NCBI RefSeq assembly: GCF_041447285.1
Contig: NZ_JBGMEB010000026.1
Location: 1 to 64,000, forward strand
DNA from: Methanomethylovorans sp041447285
GTDB taxonomy: Archaea; Halobacteriota; Methanosarcinia; Methanosarcinales; Methanosarcinaceae
Length of the DNA stretch: 64,000 nucleotides
Direction: 5' to 3'
Position numbers and translations under genes: made by a program. The notes beneath the pieces were generated by a model. That model was not told the DNA's origin, did no database searches, and saw nothing but the letters and a program-made list of their open reading frames with translations. Positions 43,481-52,264 of this stretch are shown one piece after another (the stretch's first letter is position 1; each line of letters opens with the position of its first letter).

Positions 43481-44071
43481 ATGTTCGAAATAGAATTTGT
43501 CAAATTACAAAACGGTAAATTCCAGTTAGTTGATATTAATGTCCCACTGAGAAGTGAGATTTCGGAAGATTATATTTACGACGGTAATGCGGTTTTTCAG
43601 GAGCCCAACGGTATCATTGAAGTCCGTGGCCCCCAGCTTCTGCGCATCAGGAAGCTTCAGGTAATTGATAATGAGATAATGATGCAGATAAAGCAGGTAA
43701 TGCAGACTGCACAAAGGCGATTTGAAGAAATTAAAGTGGCACCTGCATATAAAATAGCATGTCCGAAATGCGGCAGAGCCGAATGGCGCAAACCCGGAGG
43801 CAAATGCAAATGCGGAAAACAGATACCTGAACCCAGTGAATATTACAAGGTCCCTATAGAGACCCGCGTATGCGTGGAACGCGGAGAATACTCACTAGAG
43901 CATTACATTCCATACATTAGTATGGGTGAAGCCCATGTGTCAAACGTGCCTGTGATCCTGAGTGCAGCCAACAGGTATTCTGTAAACAATAAACTCTATG
44001 CCCTCCTGACAGAGGAAGATATCCGCAAAATACTGGTTGATTTCGCAGCCGGAGAAATATCATACGTTTGA
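43481..44071 (+). CDS. zinc-ribbon protein of unknown function
   Basis: A 196-residue protein. Residues about 1-85 are charged with short strands ('FEIEFVKLQNGKFQLVDINVPL' and so on). A zinc ribbon sits in the middle (ACPKCGRAEWRKPGG then CKCGKQIPEP, about residues 95-116), and the C-terminal ~75 residues have a 'VILSAANRYSVNNKLYALLTEEDIRKILVDFAAGEISYV' ending. No known family is recognised. It follows the CRISPR array but is not a cas gene I know, so association with CRISPR is only positional. Confidence 0.6.
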   Translation: MFEIEFVKLQNGKFQLVDINVPLRSEISEDYIYDGNAVFQEPNGIIEVRGPQLLRIRKLQVIDNEIMMQIKQVMQTAQRRFEEIKVAPAYKIACPKCGRAEWRKPGGKCKCGKQIPEPSEYYKVPIETRVCVERGEYSLEHYIPYISMGEAHVSNVPVILSAANRYSVNNKLYALLTEEDIRKILVDFAAGEISYV

Positions 44072-44085
44072 TGATATTTTTGAAT

Positions 44086-44120
44086 AATGGCTTATTGGCC
44101 ATTCCGGTATTTTTATTCTT
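44086..44120 (+). terminator. hairpin plus T-rich tail after the zinc-ribbon gene
   Basis: AATGGC (44086-44091) TTATTG GCCATT (44098-44103) is a perfect 6-bp stem, followed by a T-rich stretch containing tttttattctttttt. Confidence 0.55.
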
Positions 44121-44154
44121 TTTTGATTTTGTTGTAAAAGCAAGCATCCTATAA

Positions 44155-44191
44155 CTGGAACATTGCCACAGTTGGCGAAGATATGTTCCAG
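44155..44191. promoter_or_regulatory. nested 9-bp inverted repeat upstream of a TATA box
   Basis: CTGGAACAT (44155-44163) and ATGTTCCAG (44183-44191) are exact reverse complements; inside them GCCA/TGGC pairs again. The element ends a few bases before a TATA-like acgtatataaatt (about 44196-44208). This is the position of an operator or activator site for the small gene at 44300. It could also fold as RNA from a transcript of the zinc-ribbon gene. Confidence 0.45.
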
Positions 44192-44299
44192 GCTGCACGT
44201 ATATAAATTAAGAAGACAATAAGTACTTACTTAGAAATTTCTGTGGTTATACAGCAATTATCTTACTTGCAAGGAAGTGAGATATAAAGGAGCGAGAGG

Positions 44300-44503
44300 A
44301 TGGAAAATAAATACTGGCTATTAGTATTGATAAAAATAGAAGACGGACAGCCCGTCATTGAAAACCGGGAAGAGAAGGGCAGTCTTGGAGAAATAGCACA
44401 AAGCCTGGCATCTGAAGGAAATATCCTGCTCAATGCAATACCTATCACTGAGAAAGATTACAATCTGCTAAGGCGGATCCCTGAAAGCGAAGTCGACTAT
44501 TAA
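44300..44503 (+). CDS. small hypothetical protein, 67 residues
   Basis: Starts ATG with AAAGGAG upstream. The translation 'MENKYWLLVLIKIEDGQPVIENREEKGSLGEIAQ...ITEKDYNLLRRIPESEVDY' is acidic, soluble-looking and predicted alpha/beta. Clean ribosome binding site and promoter (TATA just before 44210) argue that it is a real gene. No family recognised. Confidence 0.55.
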   Translation: MENKYWLLVLIKIEDGQPVIENREEKGSLGEIAQSLASEGNILLNAIPITEKDYNLLRRIPESEVDY

Positions 44504-44607
44504 GCTGAGCTTAGAGATTTCCAAGCATCATACACTTTAATTATTTTTGATGCTTGATCCACAACTGGTTCAGAGAATTGTATAAAAATATACAAGAGGG
44601 GTTTTCT

Positions 44608-44913
44608 ATGAAGCAAATGGTAAAAATAACAAACATCGATGTATTATCACTGGCTAAGATATTAGGCCTTCTCTATGCATTCTTTGGCTTAATACTTGGA
44701 CTCCTGATGAGTCTGTTCATGGTAGTTCCTAGTTCTATGATGGGATATGCAGGAGGAGTTTCAGGCCTTCTGATGGGACTAGGAGTCATCATAACCGTAC
44801 CCATATTTTACGGCATCATGGGCTTCATTTCAGGAATAATCATGGCCATACCTTACAATATCATAGCTAACTGGATAGGTGGTCTTGAAGTAGAAGTAGA
44901 GACAAAAGAGTGA
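44608..44913 (+). CDS. DUF3566-like small membrane protein
   Basis: A 101-residue protein: short N-terminal soluble strand (MKQMVKITNIDVLSLAKI), TM helix (LGLLYAFFGLILGLLMSLFMVV), a Gly/Met-rich loop, a second long hydrophobic stretch (LLMGLGVIITVPIFYGIMGFISGIIMAI) and a C-terminal 'IANWIGGLEVEVE'. The order N-terminal strand, hydrophobic hairpin and 'YN..A..iGGleve' resembles the DUF3566 family. ATG at 44608 has GAGGGG upstream; an in-frame start at 44554 lacks one. Confidence 0.6.
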   Translation: MKQMVKITNIDVLSLAKILGLLYAFFGLILGLLMSLFMVVPSSMMGYAGGVSGLLMGLGVIITVPIFYGIMGFISGIIMAIPYNIIANWIGGLEVEVETKE

Positions 44914-44974
44914 AAATAAAAAGTATCTTAGCTGCTTTAATAAAGCTACGGATGAAGCAGAAAATAATTCCACT

Positions 44975-45118
44975 TCAAACGTATCTTATACAGCTATTGT
45001 TATCTGACTCATGCTCAATAACCCCGAGGCCTTCTTTTATTTTACCCCTGGTTTCTGCATCCAGTCCTCTGAGGTTCTTTATTGAGTCAGGTCTTAGTGT
45101 AATAATATTAGTCGTCAT
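44975..45118 (-). CDS. small hypothetical protein, 47 residues
   Basis: Minus-strand ATG at 45118 with GGAGAG six nucleotides upstream. It encodes 47 residues beginning MTTNIITLRPDSIKNLRGLD and ending ...NSCIRYV. The strong ribosome binding site and non-repetitive, soluble-like sequence support a gene more than the overlapping plus-strand frame. It could be a small regulatory protein or a truncated gene. No family recognised. Confidence 0.4.
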   Translation of the reverse strand: MTTNIITLRPDSIKNLRGLDAETRGKIKEGLGVIEHESDNNSCIRYV

Positions 45119-45609
45119 TATATTCTCTCCATAAACATTAAATCTGATTGTTATCAGCACATTCCGATGTTATTGAAATTGTAGTTCGGATTTGAGGGTT
45201 TTTCAAAAATGCCATGCACAATGCTTTTACGTTTTTCTTCACTAACATGTCGGGCTCCTGTAGCACTTTTTCAATGTCGATGAATCAAGGTAAATATATT
45301 AATCTAAATATATGTAGGTTTCGCTGATAAATATCGCCGAATATTACTTAAAATAAAGAAAAATAATGAGGAAAGTAAGTGAAAATAGCAGAAACTTAGA
45401 ATTGGGAATGATGGCAAGAGTAAGTACAAGGAGGGCCTTGCCATCGATCGGATGAAGACACTTCACATATACAGTTGATATTATAAAAATATGTCTATTA
45501 AATCATCGCCCATTTATAAAGGACAAAACATTAAAAAGAATATATTTTTGTATCTACAAACCATATTAAAATACATACTGCAATCCTGGAAGGAGTATGA
45601 TCATATAAA
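45119..45609. other. long intergenic region with one strong hairpin
   Basis: 491 bp without a supported gene. GATGGCAAG (45411-45419) and CTTGCCATC (45438-45446) form a perfect 9-bp stem around an 18-nt loop that contains AGGAGGG. An ATG lies at the 5' arm and a 16-codon frame runs through it. The rest is AT-rich, with TATA-like sequence (about 45476-45490) and AAGGAG before the deaminase start. Confidence 0.4.
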
Positions 45610-46071
45610 ATGTTCCGATTAATCCATATCGCTATTGATGAAGCTCGCAGAGGTATGCAGAACAATCACGGAGGGCCCTTCGGAGCCGTTATAGTAAAAG
45701 ACGGGGAAATAATAGCCACAGCCCATAATGAAGTGCTTAGCAGTAAAGACCCCACAGCCCATGCTGAAATACTGGCTATCCGCAGGGCATCACAGGAACT
45801 AAAACAATTCGACCTCTCAGATTGCGAGATCTACACCACTTCACAACCATGCCCCATGTGTCTGGCAGCTATCTGCTGGGCCGGGATCAAACGCATCCAC
45901 TACGGCACCACCACTGAAGAAGTTGCAAGCATCGGCTTTAATGATAGCAACATCTACCGCATCCTCAAAGGCGAACAGCCCTCCGAAATAGAATTCATGA
46001 CCATTGAAAGAGAAGCCTGCCAGGAACTGCTCAAGGAATGGGAAAACAAACCAGACAAACAAATGTATTAA
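45610..46071 (+). CDS. nucleoside/guanine deaminase (CDA superfamily)
   Basis: A 153-residue zinc deaminase: HAEILAIRRAS (zinc His and catalytic Glu, near residues 56-66) and 'PCPMCLAAICWAGIKRIHYG' (two zinc Cys near 86-89). The length and the 'ARRGMQNNHGGPFGAVIVKDGEII' N-terminus and 'EFMTIEREACQELLKEW' C-terminus match guanine-deaminase-like enzymes (GuaD) rather than TadA. GGAAGGAG precedes the ATG. It may serve purine salvage. Confidence 0.88.
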   Translation: MFRLIHIAIDEARRGMQNNHGGPFGAVIVKDGEIIATAHNEVLSSKDPTAHAEILAIRRASQELKQFDLSDCEIYTTSQPCPMCLAAICWAGIKRIHYGTTTEEVASIGFNDSNIYRILKGEQPSEIEFMTIEREACQELLKEWENKPDKQMY

Positions 46072-46147
46072 AACCAAATTCCCTATCCAGAACAACAACC
46101 CCGCCGCAGGCGGCACGTTCCAATATTTTCAATTGATGAGCAGAAGA

Positions 46148-46741
46148 TCATAGTTGTCTTCTGCATATCCCAGCCAATAACAACATCCCGATAGCTACAG
46201 ACAGAATGAACCCAGGAGTCTTTGCAGGCTCTTCTGAGGGAGTTGCTGCTGATGATTCAACTGAATCGCCATCGTAGTACTCCTCGCTGACGGTTACATA
46301 GGCGGCGGTGAATTCGCCGCTGATTAGTGTATCAAAAGAATCCAAATCATCGAATTGGTAGACAAAATCTAGTGGTACACTGCCACCAGCCCAATTTTCT
46401 GTAGGAACTACAGTCCATTCATAGGTTTTTGTTTCATTCTTTTCTATAATTCCACCGGTATATTTGTTCATTTCACTTGTAGATCCATTAATTATTTTGA
46501 AATCTTTTTCATCAATAGTTGTCAGCATTGCAGAGATTTCACATCTTTGATATGGAGTAACATCAAATCGAACTTTGAAAGGCTCTCCAATCTTCAAAAC
46601 TGGCTTTGGGGTTTCTGAACCAGGATATAATTTTCCATTGAAATATACATCAATTTTACCGTAGGGACTTTCTGCTGATCCCACGATAGGCAAAATTAAG
46701 AGACATAGAATGTAAAATAAAACTATGAATTTGTTATTCAT
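46148..46741 (-). CDS. sarcinarray/MAST-type surface protein with PGF-type sorting signal
   Basis: A 197-residue secreted protein: signal peptide (FIVLFYILCLLILPIVGSAES), one beta-rich domain ('GKIDVYFNGKLYPGS', 'VLKIGEPFKVRFDVTPYQRCEIS', 'YEWTVVPTENWAGGSVPLDFVYQF') that reads like the Methanosarcina sarcinarray (MAST domain) family, a Ser/Pro-rich stalk, and a C-terminal TPGF + hydrophobic + RR tail. That tail suits processing and lipid attachment by an archaeosortase. It lies 9 bp after the giant protein gene, so the two probably form one envelope unit. Confidence 0.65.
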   Translation of the reverse strand: MNNKFIVLFYILCLLILPIVGSAESPYGKIDVYFNGKLYPGSETPKPVLKIGEPFKVRFDVTPYQRCEISAMLTTIDEKDFKIINGSTSEMNKYTGGIIEKNETKTYEWTVVPTENWAGGSVPLDFVYQFDDLDSFDTLISGEFTAAYVTVSEEYYDGDSVESSAATPSEEPAKTPGFILSVAIGMLLLAGICRRQL

Positions 46742-46750
46742 TTTTTAACC

Positions 46751-49700
46751 TCAAAATTGTAGCTCAAAATTGTCATAACCTGGAGATTTTTCTTCCCTTC
46801 CACCAATCTTGTCTCCAACTCCTTTTGGTCCAGGTCCTACAACTGTTGCAGCGTAACCATTAAATGAAAAATAAATTGGGGAGTTTCTTCCCAAGAATAT
46901 GGAACTTCCATCTATGTTTTTTTGCGTAGGATGTTTTACCCTTTGGTTGTCTCTCACATACGCCTGTGCCTTGTGTCCAAGGAACGGATCAACGATACAT
47001 TCGTTGTCTATGTCACTGATTTGGAATGTTTTGTATCGGCCCTTCACATCATATTCCCATAGATTTATCGTGCATACCCAGTTTGGTGGGAGCAAGGGCA
47101 GGCCAGCAGGCACGTACCTCATAGCTGTTTCAATTCTTTTTGCAACTTTCTCTGCGGCTTTGCCAGTCAGTTTATTAGCTGAATCATCAAGTTTTGTTTG
47201 CAATTCATTATCGATGTTAGAGAAACATTCATCAATGGTCTCATGGCACACATCGATAGCTGCACACACTCCATCCGACACGCCCATCTGCATGTCAGCT
47301 TCAAGGCGCAGCATAGCAATATCAACCTCTCCGCGATTTGTGACACTATTCAAATCCATGTTAGCCTTGAGCATACCAAAGAGATCCTTTGCCAGAGTGT
47401 CGTCCGAGGTCATAGCTACCAGCTCTTCATTACTTAAAGAATTCAGGTACTGTTGTGTCAGGATTTCCACCAGGTCAGGATCTATACATGTAGATAGCAC
47501 AGGATCAGCAGCCACCTGTCTGCTTATCTGCACCGGAATATCTACCCGAAGCTGATCAGCATAGGTATTCACAAGCCTTGTCTGATTGTCCCGAAGCAGA
47601 GCAGTATCTGTGCTTACTCCAGCCTGTGTCAGATTCACAGCCTCAGCCTGCATCTGCATGAGCACTTCGTCCACCTGTGAGTTCACTTCACAGATACTGC
47701 TGCTCATCTGCTCTGAGACAGCAGTTTTTACCGGATCAGTGCACCCTTGCATAATATCTGCAACCTCACCGCTTACATCCCCGGAAAATACACATGTGTT
47801 ACGCACTGCCAGAGGATAGATCGTTTTCCCTGTAACCTCGTCTTCCCATACGAACTGCTCCTGCAGGTCAAATCCTTCATCATGGTATAGATAGTCAGGA
47901 TACTGATCCACCAGCAGAGTCAGGTTCTCAGTCCAGCTGTATTTGCTGTGAGGCCAGCCGACCACTTCCATGGTATCCATCACACCCATATCCTGCGCAA
48001 GGGAATTTGTTGCCATGGACAAAGCAGGATTATCAAAAAGCAATTCAGAAGGCGAAAGACCACCCAGAAGATCTGAAAGCATAGATCCCTTTTCCTCCTG
48101 GAAAGCATCGTTTACATATCCGTCTAAAGAGTCTCTTACTCTTGCATTGCTACCCACAAGTTCCTGCACTGTATTCTCATAAGCCTCGTTCCTTACGATC
48201 ATACGGGCCGCATCGCTGCAGGTAGTGAAATTATTCCCACTGAAATGACCCTGAGCCTGCACATATTCCTCCCTTTCGTTTTCCATTTCAAAGGACATGT
48301 CCTGTGCAGCTTCATAAAAGAGATCCGCAGGATTGCGTCCCAGGTTATCACCCATAAGAGAGACTTTACGTGAGGGGCCTGTATCATCCATTTCATCCAG
48401 CATGGAGAGCAATTCCTCTGTCATAAGACCAGGAAGCCATTCTGGCACATCGCATGCAACAGTCCGCCTGGGCAGATGATTGCCGTTATGATACTCTTGA
48501 TAATCAGTTTCTATCTGCACGAGATTGACATAAGATTCTCTGTACTTATCGGCAGCATCACTGCAACATGTATCTGCCAGTTCCGCTCCGTCAACTATCA
48601 CGGATGTATTTCTGAAATCATAATCTATAGGCTGGACATACTCTTCAAGACCCTCATAAGTATTGGTCCTGAAGCATTTGTGATAAACGAGAGTAATGTT
48701 CTCTGTTTCAAGTTCCTTATGCGACTGCTGTACAGAGTCATACTTATCCAGCCTTTCATTATCGTGTCCGTTGTCTATCACGCCTGTGTACGTATAGGCA
48801 TAATCATAGTCCAGCTCCCACTGAGAACATACATCAAATTCCACAAGATATTCGATGTCCCAGTCAAAGGAATGAGATTCACTGTTAAGGTAACCATCTT
48901 CCCTTTCCATGTTAAGAAGAACATCATTTCCTGCGTACATCATCACTGGTGTGACCTTGAGGTTTTCCAGAGATGTGGAAAGGTGATTAAGGCGGGCATT
49001 TGTTATCTGCCAGTTGGCAATATCCAGATCAGTAATTGAACTGGGTTTCATTATTCTCTCACTGTAGGTTATTCTGCTTGTGTTCTCGAATGCATATCCC
49101 GGAACAATGGCCCCATCATGCCATAATGAAACAACATATTCAGCATCCCATGTCAGATGATAATAAGAAAAGCTCTTGCTGAGCCTTACAGTATCAGGAT
49201 CAAAAAACGTCTCAACCTGCACATCCCTTATTGCAGGCCTGTCATTTACTCCAGTTCTTATTATTTCCGGCATTACCTTGGCACTGTATATTGTACTGGC
49301 CACGTTATGAATCAGATCTGGCTCTTCATGGCTCCACATCCTGTCATTAAAGATCCATCCGTTTTTTACAACTTCTGTGTAATTGGAAACCGCCATGGTC
49401 ACTGAAGCATTATCTTCCACTTGCTGCAGGCTCGTACCGGCATCTGCCATTGAACTGCTCATACTTTCTTCTACATCCATGTTAAAAGAACCGTTCTGAG
49501 CAAGATGATCATAGAAAGATGAAATATTACCATTCTCCAAATCATAACCTGATGTATCTCTTTTTATATCAGAGTACATAGTCTTTCCATTGTAGTAGCC
49601 TGTGTACATCAAAGACCAGGGATCCACAGCATCAAAAACACGTTTCTGGGCATACACTGTGCCTGCATTCACAGACCCTGCTATGGAGGGACCTGTAAGA

Positions 49701-50767
49701 ATATTCAGTGGCCCGCCTGCATAATGCTGCCAAGGTCCGTAAGTAAAAGAGCGTATATTGGACAGCCCAAGAACAATATCCGGTGATACACCCGTATTAA
49801 GTTCCTGCTCGTATTCAGTAGTGAGCTGTTCAAGCAGCGGTTCTCTTGAATCCACTGGCGTAAAAACATCCATACTTCCATTGTTTGTTATGCCTGTTTC
49901 GATATCAGTTAACGTATAGTTCAGGTCCTTTACAGTAAGTGTATAATAAATAGTATAGCCATCGTGGCTCTGAGATATACTTCGCCTCAAACTCCCGTTC
50001 ACCTTATCGATGATTATCTGGTCAGGACTGATGTCCCCGTTCACATTCAGAATGTATCTGCCTGCCTTATGAACATCGTGCCTGTAATTGTTTTCCATGA
50101 ACTCATTGAAACGTGCTGCAACGATATCCTTGATGGGGTTTGTACCCACATGGAACCAGTCAGTAGCCTCTACATCATTTCCAACCTTCAGTACAACATA
50201 TCCGAAACAATATGATGCATCCTCGGGTATCTTTACTTCCTGCACAAATGAAGAACTTCCCCATAAGCTATGGGATTCGTTATAGTTGAAGTTCATATTG
50301 AAACTTCCAGTGCCATCGTATACAGTAAGCACCCTTTCCTGATCGCTGAACAGAGAAATTATTGCACCTATGGCATTGGACGGAAGCTCCACTTGTACCT
50401 GCAAAGTATCTCCCGGTTCAAGGTCTTTATTTAAAGGACGGGCAACAAAACCATCATTACTCCATGCCTCCAAGGATGTTGATTCTGCCTGGATGATCGG
50501 ATGTTCTCCCTGCCACTCTAACGCCTCCATACCTGCATAATTAAGGCATCGCGATATATCCGCACATGCCATGTCCAGCATATCATGCTGAGGATCCGAC
50601 GCATCAGTGGAATACACCACCTCAGCAAGCTGATAGTCTATGCGTGTGAGATTTGCCGCCATCAGTAATGAGAACAACAGGATGAATATGCCAATAATTG
50701 CAAAAGGAACATAAGCCTCATTGTCATAAATGAGTTCATTAATTCCTTTTTTCTGTTTTTTGTCCAT
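46751..50767 (-). CDS. giant membrane-anchored extracellular protein
   Basis: A 1338-residue protein with one N-terminal TM helix (VPFAIIGIFILLFSLLMAANL) after a short basic cytoplasmic part, and no other TM. The ectodomain is acidic, rich in Asn, Asp, Ser and Tyr, and has several Cys near the N-terminus (DMACADISRCLNYAG). Its middle part contains long alternating strands, while residues about 1000-1220 are helical and coiled-coil-like. The TM-then-'DYQLAEVVYSTDASDPQ' start recalls prepilin-like (TadE-type) anchors of archaeal secretion systems, but no peptidase site is clear. It is upstream of the sarcinarray protein gene. I recognise no family. Confidence 0.6.
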   Translation of the reverse strand: MDKKQKKGINELIYDNEAYVPFAIIGIFILLFSLLMAANLTRIDYQLAEVVYSTDASDPQHDMLDMACADISRCLNYAGMEALEWQGEHPIIQAESTSLEAWSNDGFVARPLNKDLEPGDTLQVQVELPSNAIGAIISLFSDQERVLTVYDGTGSFNMNFNYNESHSLWGSSSFVQEVKIPEDASYCFGYVVLKVGNDVEATDWFHVGTNPIKDIVAARFNEFMENNYRHDVHKAGRYILNVNGDISPDQIIIDKVNGSLRRSISQSHDGYTIYYTLTVKDLNYTLTDIETGITNNGSMDVFTPVDSREPLLEQLTTEYEQELNTGVSPDIVLGLSNIRSFTYGPWQHYAGGPLNILTGPSIAGSVNAGTVYAQKRVFDAVDPWSLMYTGYYNGKTMYSDIKRDTSGYDLENGNISSFYDHLAQNGSFNMDVEESMSSSMADAGTSLQQVEDNASVTMAVSNYTEVVKNGWIFNDRMWSHEEPDLIHNVASTIYSAKVMPEIIRTGVNDRPAIRDVQVETFFDPDTVRLSKSFSYYHLTWDAEYVVSLWHDGAIVPGYAFENTSRITYSERIMKPSSITDLDIANWQITNARLNHLSTSLENLKVTPVMMYAGNDVLLNMEREDGYLNSESHSFDWDIEYLVEFDVCSQWELDYDYAYTYTGVIDNGHDNERLDKYDSVQQSHKELETENITLVYHKCFRTNTYEGLEEYVQPIDYDFRNTSVIVDGAELADTCCSDAADKYRESYVNLVQIETDYQEYHNGNHLPRRTVACDVPEWLPGLMTEELLSMLDEMDDTGPSRKVSLMGDNLGRNPADLFYEAAQDMSFEMENEREEYVQAQGHFSGNNFTTCSDAARMIVRNEAYENTVQELVGSNARVRDSLDGYVNDAFQEEKGSMLSDLLGGLSPSELLFDNPALSMATNSLAQDMGVMDTMEVVGWPHSKYSWTENLTLLVDQYPDYLYHDEGFDLQEQFVWEDEVTGKTIYPLAVRNTCVFSGDVSGEVADIMQGCTDPVKTAVSEQMSSSICEVNSQVDEVLMQMQAEAVNLTQAGVSTDTALLRDNQTRLVNTYADQLRVDIPVQISRQVAADPVLSTCIDPDLVEILTQQYLNSLSNEELVAMTSDDTLAKDLFGMLKANMDLNSVTNRGEVDIAMLRLEADMQMGVSDGVCAAIDVCHETIDECFSNIDNELQTKLDDSANKLTGKAAEKVAKRIETAMRYVPAGLPLLPPNWVCTINLWEYDVKGRYKTFQISDIDNECIVDPFLGHKAQAYVRDNQRVKHPTQKNIDGSSIFLGRNSPIYFSFNGYAATVVGPGPKGVGDKIGGREEKSPGYDNFELQF

Positions 50768-50944
50768 GGATACTGTCCTGTCTAACTATGTTGCCACGGA
50801 TATTACATAATAATTATATAAATATTGTGCTGATTATCGTATAAAAATGCAATATATAAGCAAGTGCCCACTAAGGCAGAAACTTATAAATCAGCAGCAG
50901 ATATATTGAAAATGGGAGCAAATTTATAATTCAAAAATAGATGA

Positions 50945-50960
50945 GTTTTATATATTAATG
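50945..50960 (+). promoter_or_regulatory. TATA region of the MscS gene
   Basis: agttttatatattaatgcc in the AT-rich 214-bp spacer, about 50 bp before the MscS start, with transcription expected near 50978. Confidence 0.4.
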
Positions 50961-51002
50961 CCATAATATAAAGGCTACTCGTTGAAAAGGGAGGAGAAAG
51001 GC

Positions 51003-52208
51003 ATGGCTGATCTTACTATATATACTCTAAGTTTTCTCTCGCTGATCATCACCATCTTGCTCCTGATCGTGTTCAGCTATCTCTTTCGAGAGAAACAGCT
51101 CTTCTACCGGGAAAAAATATTTCAACAATTGATATTGATTGCAATATTTGTAGTAGGTCTCATATTTATTATTTTTACTTTACCTCTAGATATAGACACA
51201 AAGAATTTGCTGATCACACTTTTAGGTATAGTAAGTGGTGCAGCTATTGCATTCTCATCTTCGACCTTTATATCCAATGCTATGGCAGGTATTATGCTTC
51301 GGCTTATCAAGCCTTTCAGAATAGGCGATTACATAAAGATAAACGATACATTCGGGAGGGTCACAGAAATAAATTTTCTGCATACTCAGATACAATCCCA
51401 AGAAAGAGACCTTGTAACTATACCCAATATTGCCCTTGTGTCTCATCCTCTTAAAACCATCCGCACATCAGGAACCATTATCAGCACAGAACTTTCCCTT
51501 GGCTATAATGTACCGCGCAAAAAGATCGAAAAGAACCTCCTTCTTGCAGCAGAAAAAGCAAAACTTGAGAATCCCTTTGTGCATATTACAGAACTGGGAG
51601 ATTTTTCTATAAAATATAAAGTCGGTGGGCTTCAGAAAGATGTTGGAAGCCTCATAACCTCAAGTTCAGATTTCAAGAAATATGTAGTGGATGCACTTCA
51701 TGGAGATAGCATTGAGATCGTTTCTCCAACTTTTATGAATCAGAGACAGATTCAAGAAAATAACCTATTCATACCGCTTGCGGAAGAAGAAAGTACCTAC
51801 GAAGCAGATATCCAGAAAAGTGTACTGGAAAAAACCACAGAGCAGATAATCTTCGACCGCGCCATCGAGGCAGAGAACCTGGATAAGATAAAAAATACGA
51901 TGGAAAGTATTCATGACCGGAACAAAGCAATGGAAGAAAAAGTCAAGACCATTCTGGATGGTAACAGAAAACAAAGACTCATGATGGAAATTGATGCACT
52001 CAGAGAAGAGGAAGAAAATTTAAAACATGGAGTGGAAGACCTGAAAAAGCTGCCAGATTTCACTGCAGATATAGAGGATCAGGAAAAAGATAAGATCATT
52101 AAAACCATAGAAAGTACGATGGCACAATCAAACGAACTTGAAAAAAAACAAAATAGGCTTCTTCAGAGAATAGAAACAGCACATATCCGTGAAGGCAAAA
52201 TGAACTGA
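51003..52208 (+). CDS. MscS-family mechanosensitive channel with long C-terminal coiled coil
   Basis: A channel protein of about 401 residues. Two N-terminal TM helices (LSLIITILLLIVFSYLF; LILIAIFVVGLIFIIFTL), then a pore-lining TM3 ('LLITLLGIVSGAAIAFSSSTFISNAMAGIMLRL') and the MscS beta domain ('PFRIGDYIKINDTFGRVTEINFLHTQI...DLVTIPNIALVSHPL'). From about residue 230 to the end it has an acidic coiled coil ('TEQIIFDRAIEAENLDKIKNTM', 'LREEEENLKHGVEDLKK') that is longer than E. coli MscS. Start at ATG 51003 (GGAGGAG 7 nt upstream); TTG at 50982 is the alternative. It opens under osmotic downshock. Confidence 0.85.
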   Translation: MADLTIYTLSFLSLIITILLLIVFSYLFREKQLFYREKIFQQLILIAIFVVGLIFIIFTLPLDIDTKNLLITLLGIVSGAAIAFSSSTFISNAMAGIMLRLIKPFRIGDYIKINDTFGRVTEINFLHTQIQSQERDLVTIPNIALVSHPLKTIRTSGTIISTELSLGYNVPRKKIEKNLLLAAEKAKLENPFVHITELGDFSIKYKVGGLQKDVGSLITSSSDFKKYVVDALHGDSIEIVSPTFMNQRQIQENNLFIPLAEEESTYEADIQKSVLEKTTEQIIFDRAIEAENLDKIKNTMESIHDRNKAMEEKVKTILDGNRKQRLMMEIDALREEEENLKHGVEDLKKLPDFTADIEDQEKDKIIKTIESTMAQSNELEKKQNRLLQRIETAHIREGKMN

Positions 52209-52264
52209 ATACCTATCAAAATACCCCTACACAATTATATAACATGTGTTGTATTTAGCCAATT

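Noticed and set aside
44910..45134. 74-codon plus-strand frame ending in a hydrophobic segment
   Set aside because: No ribosome binding site; overlaps the better-supported minus-strand 47-residue gene with GGAGAG.
46899..47555. 218-codon plus-strand frame opposite the giant protein gene
   Set aside because: Antisense shadow with Ser/Cys-rich composition; the minus-strand gene continues uninterrupted.
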